Positions 1-11,769 of a DNA stretch of 64,000 bases are shown piece after piece. Within the stretch, counting starts at the first letter, position 1; the number at the start of each line of letters is the position of its first letter. Source of the stretch: Bufo bufo. Its lineage: Eukaryota; Chordata; Amphibia; Anura; Bufonidae. The translations under genes were made by a program, and so were the position numbers. The notes under the pieces were generated by a model that was not told where the DNA came from, did not search any database, and saw nothing but the letters and a program-made list of their open reading frames with translations. The stretch covers positions 510,305,565-510,369,564 of the forward strand of contig NC_053390.1 in assembly GCF_905171765.1 (NCBI RefSeq), given 5' to 3'.

Positions 1-581
1 TCAGGTGGATACACAGCTGATAGTCCTACTAAATAGACTGTTAGAATTTGTATTATGGCAAGAAAAAAGCAGCTAAGTAAAGAAAAACGAGTGGCCATCA
101 TTACTTTAAGAAATGAAGGTCAGTCAGTCAGCCGAAAAATTGGGAAAACTTTGAAAGTAAGGGCTATTTGACCATGAAGGAGAGTGATGGGGTGCTGCGC
201 CAGATGACCTGGCCTCCACAGTCACCGGACCTGAACCCAATCGAGATGGTTTGGGGTGAGCTGGACCGCAGAGTGAAGGCAAAAGGGTCAACAAGTGCTA
301 AGCATCTCTGGGAACTCCTTCAAGACTGTTGGAAGACCATTTCAGGGGACTACCTCTTGAAGCTCATCAAGAGAATGCCAAGAGTGTGCAAAGCAGTAAT
401 CAAAGCAAAAGGTGGCTACTTTGAAGAACCTAGAATATGACATATTTTCTGTTGTTTTACACTTGTTTGTTATGTATATAATTCCACATGTGTTAAGTCA
501 TAGTTTTGATGCCTTCATAGTCATGAAAATAAAGAAAACTCTTTGAATGAGAAGGTGTCTCCAAACTTTTGGTCTGTACTG
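1..581 (+). mobile_element. Tc1/mariner element, internally deleted, left end outside window
   Basis: The right terminal inverted repeat ends at 581 (ending ggtctgtactg) and is followed by a TA dinucleotide at 582-583, the Tc1 target site. The left end lies before the window. The element keeps only the start and the end of its transposase, so it is a deletion derivative that could move only with transposase supplied from elsewhere. Confidence 0.85.
55..440 (+). pseudogene. Tc1 transposase remnant with internal deletion
   Basis: An ATG at 55 opens a basic N terminus (MARKKQLSKEKRVAI...) typical of the helix-turn-helix start of Tc1 transposases. It runs to a stop near 171. The C-terminal part follows in another frame from about 155 to 440, with the motif [15 protein letters not shown] that carries the last acidic residue of the DD34E catalytic triad. 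The middle of the protein, including both catalytic aspartates, is missing. The junction lies around 150-160. The original family protein is about 340 residues and less than half remains. The gene cannot make active enzyme. Confidence 0.85.
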
Positions 582-1027
582 TACGCTAGTGGGACGCTGC
601 ATGTACAAACCGGATTCCAAAAAAGTTGGGACACTAAACAAATTGTGAATAAAAACTGAATGCAATGATGTGGAGATGGCAAATGTCAATATTTTATTTG
701 TACTAGAACGTAGATGACAGATCAAACGTTTAATCCGATTAAATGTATAATTTTAAAGGAAAAATACGTTGATTCCAATTTTCACGGTGTCAACAAATCC
801 CAAAAAAGTTGGGACAAGTAGCAATAAGAGGCTGGAAAAAGTAAATTTGAGCATAACGAAGAGCTGGAAGACCAATTAACACTAATTAGGTCAATTGGCA
901 ACATGATTGGGTATAAAAAGAGCTTCTCAGAGTGGCAGTGTCTCTCAAAAGCCAAGATGGGTAGAGGATCACCAATTCCCACAATGTTGCGCAGAAAGAT
1001 AGTGGATAAAATTGAGCGAACACCTGG

Positions 1028-1140
1028 ATGTTCGGGTTCGAGAAGTTCGGCCGAACTTCCCGGAAATGTTCGGGTTCGGGATCCGAACCCGACCCGAACT
1101 TCGTCCCGAACCCCATTGAAGTCAATGGGGACCCGAACTT
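1028..1140. repeat. hAT subterminal motif cluster, left end
   Basis: Several copies of gttcgggttcgg and its complement lie within about 110 bp of the left terminus. A matching cluster lies at 8520-8620 next to the right terminus. Clustered short subterminal motifs are the usual binding sites of hAT transposases. That role here is inferred from position. Confidence 0.6.
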
Positions 1141-1289
1141 TTCGGCACTAAAAAGGCTGTAAAACAGCCCAGGAAAGAGCTAGAGGGCTGCAAAAGGCAG
1201 CAACATGTAGGTAAATCCCCTGCAAACAAATGTGGATCGGGAAATAAATAAAAATAAAAATAAAATAAATAAAAATTAACCAATATCAA

Positions 1290-2990
1290 TTGGACAGAGG
1301 TCCCATAGCAGAGAATCTGGATTCACGTCAGCAGAGAATCAGTCTCTTCATGCCATAGCAGAGAATCAGGCTTCACGTCACCCACCACTGTAACAGTCCA
1401 TTGTCATATATTTAGGCCCCGGCACCCAGGCAGAGGAGAGAGGTCCCGTAACAGAGAATCTGGCTTCATGTCAGCAGAGAATCAGTCTGCATGTCCTAGC
1501 AGAAAATCATGCTTTACGTCACCCAACACTGGAACAGTCCATTGTCAGATATTTAGGCCCAGGCACCCAGGCAGAGGAGAGAGGTCCCGTAACAGAGAAT
1601 CTGGCTTCATGTCAGCAGAGAATCAGTCAGCATGTCATAGCAGAGAATCATGCTTTACGTCACCCAACACTGGAACAGTCCATTGTCAGATATTTAGGCC
1701 CAGGCACCCAGGCAGAGGAGAGAGGTCCCGTAACAGAGAATCTGGCTTCATGTCAGCAGAGAATCAGTCTGCATGTCATAGCAGAGAATCAGGCTTTACG
1801 TCACCCAACACTGGAACAGTCCATTGTCAGATATTTAGGCCCAGGCACCCAGGCAGAGGAGAGAGGTCCCGTAACAGAGAATCTGGCTTCATGTCAGCAG
1901 AGAATCAGTCTGCATGTCATAGCAGAGAATCAGGCTTTACGTCACCCAACACTGGAACAGTCCATTGTCAGATATTTAGGCCCAGGCACCCAGGCAGAGG
2001 AGAGAGGTCCCGTAACAGAGAATCTGGCTTCATGTCAGCAGAGAATCAGTCTGCATGTCATAGCAGAGAATCAGGCTTCACGTCACCCACCACTGGAACA
2101 GGCCACTGTCAGATATTTAGGCCCAGGCACCCAGGCAGAGGAGAGAGGTCCAGTAACAGAGAATCTGGCTTCATGTCAGCAGAGAATCAGTCTGCATGTC
2201 ATAGCAGAGAATCAGGCTTCACGTCACCCACCACTGGAACAGGCCACTGTCAGATATTTTTAGGCCCCGGCACCCAGGCAGAGGAGAGAGGTCCCATAAC
2301 AGAGATTCAGGCTTCATGTCAGCAGAGAATCAGTCTTCATGTCATAGCAGAGAATCAGGCTTCACGTCACCCACCACTGGAACAGGCCACTGTCAGATAT
2401 TTAGGCCCAGGCACCCAGGCAGAGGAGAGAGGTCCCGTAACAGAGAATCTGGCTTCATGTCAGCAGAGAATCAGTCTGCATGTCATAGCAGAGAATCAGG
2501 CTTCACGTCACCCACCACTGGAACAGGCCACTGTCAGATATTTTTAGGCCCCGGCACCCAGGCAGAGGAGAGAGGTCCCATAACAGAGATTCAGGCTTCA
2601 TGTCAGCAGAGAATCAGTCTTCATGTCATAGCAGAGAATCAGGCTTCACGTCACCCACCACTGGAACAGGCCACTGTCACATATTTAGGCCCAGGCACCC
2701 AGGCAGAGGAGAGAGGTCCCATAACAGAGATTCAGGCTTCATGTCAGCAGAGAATCAGTCTTCATGTCATAGCAGAGAATCAGGCTTCACGTCACCCACC
2801 ACTGGAACAGGCCACTGTCACATATTTAGGCCCAGGCACCCAGGCAGAGGAGAGAGGTCCCATAACAGAGATTCAGGCTTCATGTCAGCAGAGAATCAGT
2901 CTTCATGTCATAGCAGAGAATCAGGCTTCATGTCACCCACCACTGGAACAGGCCACTGTCAGATATTTTTAGGCCCCGACACCCAGACAG
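1290..2990. repeat. 141-bp tandem array (about 12 units)
   Basis: Units start at gcttcatgtcagcagagaatc. Successive starts at 1461, 1602, 1743, 1884, 2025 and 2166 are exactly 141 bp apart. Later units carry a 1-bp insertion (gatattttta) that makes them 142 bp. As 141 is a multiple of three, the array stays open in several frames and gives repetitive ORFs of up to 359 codons. These are not supported as genes. The array lies downstream of the hAT transposase. Confidence 0.93.
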
Positions 2991-3114
2991 AGGAGAGGTT
3001 CATTCAACTTTGGGTTGCCCCGCAATATAATGGTAAAATGAAAATAAAAATAGGATTGAATGAGGAAGTGCCCTGGAGTACAATAATATATTGTTAAGGG
3101 GAGGTAGTTAATGT

Positions 3115-6100
3115 CTAATCTGCACAAGGGATGGACAGGTCCTGTGGGATCCATGCCTGGTTCATTTTTATGAACGTCAGCTTGTCCACATTGGCTGTAG
3201 ACAGGTGGCTGCGTTTGTCTGTAATGACGCCCCCTGCCGTGCTGAATATACGTTCAGACAAAACGCTGGCCGCCGGGCAGGCCAGCACCTCCAAGGCATA
3301 AAAGGCTAGCTCTGGCCACGTGGACAATTTGGAGACCCAGAAGTTGAATGGGGCCGAACCATCAGTCAGTACGTGGAGGGGTGTGCACAGGTACTGTTCC
3401 ACCATGTTATTGAAATGTTGCCTCCTGCTAACACGTTCCGTATCAGGTGGTGGTGCAGTTAGCTGTGGCGTGGTAACAAAACTTTTCCACATCTCTGCCA
3501 TGCTAACCCTGCCCTCAGAGGAGCTGGCCGTGACACAGCTGCGTTGGCGACCTCTTGCTCCTCCTCTGCCTTCGCCTTGGGCTTCCACTTGTTCCCCTGT
3601 GACATTTGGGAATGCTCTCAGTAGCGCGTCTACCAACATGCACTTGTACTCGCGCATCTTACTATCACGCTCCAGTGCATGAAGTAAGGTGGGCACATTG
3701 TCTTTGTACCGTGGATCCAGCAGGGTGGCAACCCAGTAGTCCGCACACGTTAAAATGTGGGCAACTCTGCTGTCGTTGCGCAGGCACTGCAGCATGTAGT
3801 CGCTCATGTGTGCCAGGCTGCCCAGAGGTAAGGACAAGCTGTCCTCTGTGGGAGGCGTATCGTCATCGTCCTGTGTTTCCCCCCAGCCACGCACCAGTGA
3901 TGGGCCCGAGCTGCGTTGGGTGCCAGCCCGCTGTGAACCTGCTTCATCCTCATCCTCCTCCACCTCCTCCTTATACTCGTCCTCCTCGTCCTCCAGTAGT
4001 GGGCCCTGTCTGGCCACATTTGTACCTGGCCTCTGCTGTTGCAAAAAACGTCCCTCTGAGTCACTTCGAAGAGACTGGCCTGAAAGTGCTAAAAATGACC
4101 CCTCTTCCTCCTCCTCCTCCTGTGCCACCTCCTCTTCCATCATCGCCCTAAGTGTTTTCTCAAGGAGACATAGAAGTGGTATTGTAACGCTGATAACGGC
4201 GTCATCGCCACTGGCCATGTTGGTGGAGTACTCGAAACAGCGCAACAGGGCACACAGGTCTCGCATGGAGGCCCAGTCATCGGTGGTGAAGTGGTGCTGT
4301 TCCGCAGTGCGACTGATCCGTGCGTGCTGCAGCTGAAACTCCACTATGGCCTGCTGCTGCTCGCACAGTCTGTCCAGCATGTGCAAGGTGGAGTTCCACC
4401 TGGTAGGCACGTCGCATATGAGGCGGTGGGCGGGAAGCCCGAAGTTACGCTGTAGCGCAGACAGGCGAGCAGCGGCAGGATGTGAACGCCGGAAGCGCGA
4501 ACAGACGGTCCGCACTTTATGCAGCAGCTCTGACATGTCGGGGTAGTTGTGAATAAACTTCTGCACCACCAAATTCAGCACATGCGCCAGGCAAGGGATT
4601 TGCGTCAAACCGGCTAGTCCCAGAGCTGCAACGAGATTTCGCCCATTATCGCACACCACCAGGCCAGGCTTGAGGCTCACCGGCAGCAACCACTTGTCGG
4701 TCTGTTGTTCTGTACCCCGCCACAACTCCTGTGCGGTGTGGGGCCTGTCCCCCAAACATATGAGTTTCAGAACGGCCTGCTGACGTTTACCCCGTGCTGT
4801 GCTGAAGTTGGTGGTGAAGGTGTGTGGCTGACTGGATGAGCAGGTGGAAGAAGAGGAGGAGGAAGCTGAGTAGGAGGAGGAGGAGACAGGAGGCAAAGAA
4901 TGTTGCCCTGCGATCCTTGGCGGCGGAAGGACGTGCGCCAAACAGCTCTCCGCCTGGGGCCCAGCCGCCACTACATTTACCCAGTGTGCAGTTAGGGAGA
5001 TATAGCGTCCCTGGCCGTGCTTACTGGTCCACGTATCTGTGGTTAGGTGGACCTTGCCACAGATGGCGTTGCGCAGTGCACACTTGATTTTATCGGATAC
5101 TTGGTTGTGCAGGGAAGGCACGGCTCTCTTGGAGAAGTAGTGCCGGCTGGGAACAACATACTGTGGGACAGCAAGCGACATGAGCTGTTTGAAGCTGTCT
5201 GTGTCCACCAGCCTAAATGACAGCATTTCATAGGCCAGTAGTTTAGAAATGCTGGCATTCAGGGCCAGGGATCGAGGGTGGCTAGGTGGGAATTTACGCT
5301 TTCTCTCAAATGTTTGTGAGATGGAGAGCTGAACGCTGCCGTGTGACATGGTTGAGATGCTTGGTGACGCAGGTGGTGGTGTTGGTGGTACATCCCATGT
5401 TTGCTGGGCGGCAGGTGCCAACGTTCCTCCAGAGGCGGAGGAAGAGGCCGAGGCGGCAGCAGCAGAAGAGGTAGCAGGGGGAGCCTGAGTGACTTCCTTG
5501 TTTTTAAGGTGTTTACTCCACTGCAGTTCATGCTTTGCATGCAGGTGCCTGGTCATGCAGGTTGTGCTAAGGTTCAGAACGTTAATGCCTCGCTTCAGAC
5601 TCTGATGGCACAGCGTGCAAACCACTCGGGTCTTGTCGTCAGCACATTGTTTGAAGAAGTACCATGCCAGGGAACTCCTTGAAGCTGCCTTTGGGGTGCT
5701 CGGTCCCAGATGGCGGCGGTCAGTAGCAGGCGGAGTCTCTTGGCGGCGGGTGTTCTGCTTTTGCCCACTGCTCCCTCTTTGTCTTTTGCTACGCTGTTGG
5801 CTCGGTCTCACCACTGCCTCTTCCTCCGAACTGTGAAAGTCAGTGGCACGACCTTCATTCCATGTGGGGTCTAGGACCTCATCGTCCCCTGAATCGTCTT
5901 CCACCCAGTCTTGATCCCTGACCTCCTGTTCAGTCTGCACACTGCAGAAAGACGCAGCAGTTGGCACCTGTGTTTCGTCATCATCAGAGACGTGCTAAGG
6001 TGGTATTCCCATGTCCTCATCATCAGGAAACATAAGTGGTTGTGCGTTAGTGCATTCTATCTCTTCCACCCTTGGGGAAGGGCTAGGTGGATGCCCTTGG

Positions 6101-6519
6101 GAAACCCTGCCAGCAGAGTCTTCAAACAGCATAAGAGACTGCTGCATAACTTGAGGCTCAGACAGTTTCCCTGATATGCATGGGGGTGATGTGACAGACT
6201 GATGGGCTTGGTTTTCATGCGCCATCTGTGCGCTTTCTGCAGAAGACTGGGTGGGAGATAATGTGAACGTGCTGGATGCACTGTCGGCCACCCAATTGAC
6301 TAATGCCTGTACCTGCTCAGGCCTTACCATCCTTAGAACGGCATTGGGCCCCACCAAATATGGCTGTAAATTCTGGCGGCTACTGGGACCTGAGGTAGTT
6401 GGTACACTAGGATGTGTGGCTGTGGCAGAACGGCCACGTCCTCTCCCAGCACCAGAGGGTCCACTAACACCACCACGACCATGTCCGCGTCCGCGTCCCT
6501 TACTAGATGTTTTCCTCAT
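3115..6519 (-). pseudogene. hAT transposase (BED zinc finger), one in-frame TAG
   Basis: From the ATG at 6519 the frame runs 174 codons to a TAG at 5995-5997, then stays open in the same frame to a stop at 3115-3117, 1134 sense codons plus stops in total. The N terminus is RG-rich (GRGRGHGRGG). After the TAG comes an acidic stretch, then a BED zinc finger (C117, C120, H141, H146, counting from the GTG at 5967). The hAT catalytic core follows, with TTDTWTS, CDNGRNLVAALG and CLAHVLNLVV. The C-terminal hAT signature is SERIFSTAGGVITDKRSHLS. Reading through the TAG would give one long transposase. Otherwise translation must start downstream and lose the RG-rich part. The related transposase at 54410-59190 also starts with an RG-rich segment, which supports one original protein. 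Confidence 0.88.
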
Positions 6520-6659
6520 TGTTACCGTTCACCACAATAAGAAAAATATTATTCGGGTCAATGTATTGAATTAAAATTCAGTCCTTTTTTTTTTTACAGA
6601 CACCTAACACTAAGTTTATCTGGCTATCTATTTAGGTACCGTATTACACTAATACACGC

Positions 6660-7610
6660 ACACCAGTAATGACAGATTTAGCTGAATATAAATTTGAGGC
6701 CTATTATTTAGGCGCTGGGTGGCAGGTATACGTTTAATCACATAATTAGACTTGGATCTGCACTGTAGCGTGTGTGTTAAGTTTTTGAGAATTACCCTAT
6801 CAGCACCTTGAATCTAATATACCCTTTTAGGGATAGATTTAAAGTAGGCCTGCTACAGCAGAAACCACTAATTTTGAGAATTGCAAATTTGGGAATTGTT
6901 TTTCAACCCAGAACAAAAACTGTGCTTTGACGGACAGTAAAACTAACTTGACCAGCTAAAACAGTACAGATTTGGATGAATATAAATGTGAGGCCTATTT
7001 TTTAGGCGCTGGGTGACAGGTATACGTTTAATCACAGAATTAGACTTTGATCTGCACTGTAGCGTGTGTGTTAAGTTTTTGAGAATTACCCTATCAGCAC
7101 CTTGAATCTAATATACCCTTTTAGGGATAGATTTAAAGTAGGCCTGATACAGCAGAAACCACTAATTTTGAGAATTGCAAATTTGGGAATTGTTTTTCAA
7201 CCCAGAACAAAAACTGTGCTTTGACGGACAGTAAAACTAACTTGACCAGCTAAAACAGTACAGATTTGGATGAATATAAATGTGAGGCCTATTTTTTAGG
7301 CGCTGGGTGACAGGTATACGTTTAATCACAGAATTAGACTTGGATCTGTACTGTAGCGTGTGTGTTAAGTTTTTGAGAATTACCCTATCAGCACCTTGAA
7401 TCTAATATACCCTTTTAGGGATAGATTTAAAGTAGGCCTGATACAGCAGAAACCACTAATTTTGAGAATTGCAAATTTGGGAATTGTTTTTCAACCCAGA
7501 ACAAAAACTGTGCTTTGACGGTCACTAAAAATAACTTGACCAGCTAAAGCAGTAATAACAGATTTGGATGAATATAAATGTGAGGCCTATTTTTAAGGCG
7601 CTGGGTGACA
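6660..7610. repeat. Tandem array, about 294-bp unit, three copies plus partial
   Basis: The motif gaatataaatgtgaggcc recurs near 6682, 6976, 7270 and 7568, a period of 294 to 298 bp. Each unit contains gtgtgttaagtttttgag and an A/T-rich tail. The copies are nearly identical, so the array is young. It lies between the promoter and the ORF of the minus-strand hAT, in the 5' leader or an intron. Confidence 0.9.
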
Positions 7611-8115
7611 GGCTCAACTTGCCCCTGATGTAGTATATGGCCAAAAAATAACCACACTATTGATGGTTAAATGCACTTTGTGACAGGCTCAACTTACCCC
7701 TGATGTAGTATATGGCCAAAAAATAACCACACTATTGATGGTTAAATGCACTTGATGAAAGCTTGACCCTGATGTAGGATATAGCAAAAAATAACCACAC
7801 TATTGATGGTTAAATGCACTTGGGTGACAAGGTCAGCTTGCCCCTGATGTAGTATATGGCCAAAAAATAACCACACTATTGATGGTTAAATGCACTTGAT
7901 GAAAGCTTGACCCTGATGTAGGATATAGCAAAAAATAACCACACTATTGATGGTTAAATGCACTTGGGAGACAAGGTCAGCTTGCCCCTGATGTAGTATA
8001 TGGCCAAAAAATAACCACACTATTGATGGTTAAATGCACTTGATGAAAGCTTGACCCTGATGTAGTATATAGCAAAAAATAACCACACTATTGATGGTTA
8101 AATGTACTTGGTGGC
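7610..8115. repeat. Tandem array, about 60-73-bp unit, seven copies
   Basis: The block aataaccacactattgatgg recurs seven times, separated by two alternating linkers (caacttgcccctgatgtag and gaaagcttgaccctgatg). The alternation points to amplification of a two-unit higher-order repeat. It adjoins the 294-bp array within the hAT leader. Confidence 0.9.
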
Positions 8116-8371
8116 AGCTTGTGCTGGCGCACAAGCAAGCCACAAAATGGCCGCCGATCACCCCAGAAAAAAGTGACTGAAAAACGCTCTGGGCACCCTA
8201 AAAACACTGAGCAATTGAATAGCAGCAGTTCAATGATCCACAGCTGTAGATCGATCACTGAATGAAGTCTTTTGGAGGAGTTAATCACTGCCTAATCTCG
8301 CCCTAACGTCGCAGCTGCAACCTCTCCCTACACTTGTATCAGCAGAGTGACGTGCAGCGCTACGTGACCCA

Positions 8372-8450
8372 AGCTTATATAGAGGCTGGGTCACATGCTG
8401 CACTGGCCAATCGCCATGCCAATAGTAGGCAAGGCTGTGATGGCCTCTTG
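8372..8450 (-). promoter_or_regulatory. Putative hAT promoter (TATA and CCAAT-type boxes)
   Basis: On the minus strand, attggccagtgcag is followed by ctctatataagctt. Spacing between the CCAAT-type box (complement attgg, near 8410-8425) and the TATA box (8375-8381) fits an RNA polymerase II core promoter reading towards the transposase. The first ATG lies 1.85 kb away, so the leader is long or spliced. Confidence 0.5.
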
Positions 8451-9832
8451 GGGCAAGTAGTATGACGCTTGTTGATTGGCTGCTTTGCAGCCTTTCAAAA
8501 AGCGCCAAGAAAGCGCCGAACACCGAACCCGAACTTTTACGAAAATGTTCGGGTTCGGGTCCGTGTCACGGACACCCCAAAATTCGGTACGAACCCGAAC
8601 TATACAGTTCGGGTTCGCTCATCCATAATAGTGGAGCAATATCAGAAAGGTGTTACCCAGCGAAAAATTGCAAAGACATTGCATCTATCATCATCAACTG
8701 TGCATAACATCTTCCGAAGATTCCGAGAATCTGGAACAATCTCTGTGCGTAAGGGTCAAGGCCGTAAAACAATACTGGATGCCCGTGATCTCCGGGCCCT
8801 TAAACGACACTGCACCACAAACAGGAATGCTACTGTAAAGGAAATCACAGAATGGGCTCAGGAATACTTCCAGAAACCATTGTCAGTGAACACAATCCAC
8901 CGTGCCATCCACCGTTGCCAGCTGAAACTCTACAGTGCAAAGAAGAAGCCATTTCTAAGCAAGATCCACAAGCTCAGGAGTTTTCACTGGGCCAGGGATC
9001 ATTTAAAATGGAGTGTGGCAAAATGGAAGACTGTTCTGTGGTCAGACGAGTCACGATTCAAAGTTCTTTTTGGAAATCTGGGACGCCATGTCATCCGGAC
9101 CAAAGAGGACAAGGACAACCCAAGTTGTTATCAACGCTCAGTTCAGAAGCCTGCATCTCTGATGGTATGGGGTTGCATGAGTGCGTGTGGCATGGACAGC
9201 TTGCATGTCTGGAAAGGCACCATCAATGCAGAAAAATATATTCAGGTTCTAGAACAACATATGCTCCCATCCAGACGTCATCTCTTTCAGGGAAGACCCT
9301 GCATTTTTCAACAAGATAATGCCAGACCACATTCTGCATCAATCACAACATCATGGCTGCGTAGGAGAAGGATCCGGGTACTGAAATGGCCAGTCTGCAG
9401 TCCAGATCTTTCACCTATAGAGAACATTTGGCGCATCATAAAGAGGAAGGTGCAACAAAGAAGGCCCAAGACGATTGAACAGTTAGAGACCTGTATTAGA
9501 CAAGAATGGGAGAGCATTCCTATTTCTAAACTTGAGAAACTGGTCTCCTCGGTCCCCAGACGTCTGTTGAGTGTTGTAAGAAGAAGGGGAGATGCCACAC
9601 AGTGGTGAAAATGGCCTTGTCCCAACTTTTTGGGGATTTGTTGACACCATGAAATTCAGATTCAACATATTTTTCCCTTAAAATGGTACATTTTCTCAGT
9701 TTAAACTTTTGTTCCGTGATTTATGTTCTATTCTGAATAAAATATTAGAAGTTGGCACCTCCACATCATTGCATTCAGTTTTTATTCACGATTTGTATAG
9801 TGTCCCAACTTTCTTGGAATCCGGTTTGTATG

Positions 9833-10093
9833 TCTGCATGATGGGACTACACTGGATTAGATCATAGTCTGTTTCATGAAAAATATATTGTTTCCATGAA
9901 AAATATATGGTCTGGATGAGAACTGCAGACACAAAATAGGATATAATCAAGAGGGACTTTTTATTTAAATGGATTGGATGAATCAAAAAATTGACTTGGT
10001 CGGAAAAAAAGTGCACATAGCCTTTAAAGCAAACCTGTCATTTCAGATGACTTTCCAGAATAAGTTGCCATGTGTATACATGAGTGATAGCAG
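9833..10093. other. No gene seen
   Basis: A/T-rich sequence between two Tc1 elements. The stretch cctgtcatttcagatgac looks like a piece of a dispersed repeat. No supported ORF, RNA gene or clear element boundary. Confidence 0.4.
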
Positions 10094-10095
10094 TA

Positions 10096-11531
10096 CAGGT
10101 TCTTTTAAAAAAAATTGCATATTGTGATAAAGTTCATTATTTTTTGTAATGTACTGATAAACATTAGACTTTCATATATTTTAGATTCATTACACACAAC
10201 TGAAGTAGTTCAAGCCTTTTCTTGTTTTAATATTGATGATTTTGGCAAACAGCTCATAAAAACCCAAAATTCCTATCTCCAAAAATTAGTATATTTCATC
10301 CGACCAATAAAAGAAAAGTGTTTTTAATACAAAAAAAGTCAACCTTCAAATAATTAAGTTCAGTTATGCACTCAATACTTGGTCGGGAATCCTTTTGCAG
10401 AAATGACTGCTTCAATGCGGCGTGGCATGGAGGCAATCAGCCTGTGGCACTGCTGAGGTGTTATGGAGGCCCAGGATGCTTCGATAGCGACCTTAAGCTC
10501 ATCCAGAGTGTTGGGTCTTGCGTCTCTCAACTTTCTCTTCCCAATATCCCACAGATTCTCTATGGGGTTCAGGTCAGGAGAGTTGGCAGGCCAATTGAGC
10601 ACAGTAATACCATGGTCAGTAAACCATTTACCAGTGGTTTTGGCACTGTGAGCAGGTCGTGCTGAAAAATGAAATCTTCATCTCCATAAAGCTTTTCAGC
10701 AGATGGAAGCATGAAGTGCTCCAAAATCTCCTGATAGCTAGCTGCATTGACTGCTGCATCATCCGAAAAAGTACTTTGGACCACTGAGCAACAGTCCAGT
10801 GCTGCTTCTCTGTAGCCCAGGTCAGGCGCCTCTGCCGCTGTTTCTGGTTCAAAAGTGGCTTGACCTGGGGAATGCGGCACCTGTAGCACATTTCCTGCAC
10901 ACACCTGTACTCGGTGGCTCTGGATGTTTCTACTCCAGACTCAGTCCACTGCTTCCGCAGGTCCCCCAAGGTCTGGAATCGGTCCTTCTCCACAATCTTC
11001 CTCAGGGTCCGGTCACCTCTTCTCGTTGTGCAGCGTTTTCTGCCACACTTTTTCCTTCCCACAGACTTCCCACTGAGGTGCCTTGATACAGCACTCTGGG
11101 AACAGCCTATTCGTTCAGAAATTTCTTTCTGTGTCTTACCCTCTTGCTTGAGGGTGTCAATGATGGCCTTCTGGACAGCAGTCAGGTCGGCAGTCTTACC
11201 CATGATTGCGGTTTTGAGTAATGAACCAGGCTGGGAGTTTTTAAAAGCCTCAGGAATCTTTTGCAGGTGTTTAGAGTTAATTAGTTGATTCAGATGATTA
11301 GGTTAATAGCTCGTTTAAAGAACCTTTTCATGATATGCTAATTTTTTGAGATAGGAATTTTGGGTTTTCATGAGCTGTATGCCAAAATCATCAATTTTAA
11401 AACAAGAAAAGGCTTGAACTACTTCAGTTGTGTGTAATGAATCTAAAATATATGAAAGTCTAATGTTTATCAGTACATTACAGAAAATAATGAACTTTAT
11501 CACAATATGCTAATTTTTTGAAAAGAACCTG
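10096..11531 (-). mobile_element. Tc1/mariner element, decayed
   Basis: Terminal inverted repeats of about 220 bp start caggttcttttaaaa and end ttttgaaaagaacctg, flanked by TA at 10094-10095 and 11532-11533. A weaker inner copy of the terminal motif is visible near 10275 and 11310, again an IR/DR-like layout. The transposase is on the minus strand and broken. Confidence 0.88.
10372..11203 (-). pseudogene. Tc1 transposase, deleted and frameshifted
   Basis: The ATG at 11203 opens MGKTADLTAVQKAIIDTLK with two helix-turn-helix motifs (EISERIGCSQSAVSRHL). The frame holds to KVLF near 10775, where the expected catalytic SDE segment and about 60 residues are deleted. A shifted frame continues with NAASYQEILEHFMLPSAEKLYG. 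A second shift in the FIFQHD region precedes [11 protein letters not shown] and the C terminus KGFPTKY, whose stop is at 10372. At least two frame changes and loss of the first catalytic aspartate make it inactive. Confidence 0.87.
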
Positions 11532-11769
11532 TATATCTGGCTATTATATGACTTGTATCTGACATTTTCTAGCACTTTCTTCTTTGGAGTCTGCATCTCC
11601 AATCTCAGTTGTCTTTGTGCTGGTAGTTGAAGACTAGCTACTCCTGATCCCTAACTCTCTCATTCAGAACTATCAAATAGGTTAATATAAAAAAAAAGTA
11701 CAGAGTGTTACTGCAGTGAATATGGAACCACTGTGTCAACCAACAGATTTGGTTTTCACCCTTTGCTGC

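Larger units (their letters stand above)
1007..8627 (-). mobile_element. Autonomous-type hAT element with BED-finger transposase, 7.6 kb
   Basis: The element is bounded by a perfect 8-bp duplication, atagtgga, at 999-1006 and 8628-8635. The ends are imperfect inverted repeats: TAaaattGAGCGAAC at the left, complement of GTTCGCTCatccaTA at the right. In minus-strand order it holds a TATA promoter, two tandem arrays (8115-6660), a transposase reading frame (6519-3115) and a 141-bp tandem array (about 2990-1290). Confidence 0.92.
957..9608 (+). pseudogene. Tc1 transposase disrupted by hAT insertion
   Basis: The transposase begins at the ATG at 957 and is interrupted after 1006. It resumes at 8636, after the second copy of the target duplication, and ends at a stop at 9606-9608. 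The two parts are 50 and 973 nt, together 1023 nt, which is exactly 341 codons, so apart from the insertion the frame is undamaged. Visible features are the helix-turn-helix N terminus (KGVTQRKIAKTLHLS), the catalytic SDES and QQDNARPH aspartates, and the SPDLSPIENIW glutamate (DD34E). The intact frame means the hAT jumped into a recent, possibly functional copy. A shorter fused ORF starting inside the hAT end at 8469 is accidental. Confidence 0.9.
606..9830 (+). mobile_element. Tc1/mariner element (IR/DR type), split by a hAT insertion
   Basis: The outer inverted repeats start caaaccggattcc (606) and end ggaatccggtttg (9830), each flanked by TA (604-605, 9831-9832). Each end also holds an inner copy of the outer motif: cccaaaaaagttgggac near 795-815 and its complement near 9618-9640. 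This is the IR/DR layout known from Sleeping Beauty-like transposons. Without the hAT insertion at 1007-8627 and its 8-bp duplication the element is about 1.6 kb, the normal family size. Confidence 0.9.

Noticed and set aside
1468..3097. Three overlapping plus-strand ORFs (359, 218 and 165 codons) of repetitive protein
   Set aside because: They follow the 141-bp array, whose unit length is a multiple of three. The ORFs start and stop with 1-bp indels in the units and show no coding signature.
3320..5836. Many plus-strand ORFs opposite the hAT transposase
   Set aside because: They are shadows of the minus-strand coding frame. None has a recognisable domain.
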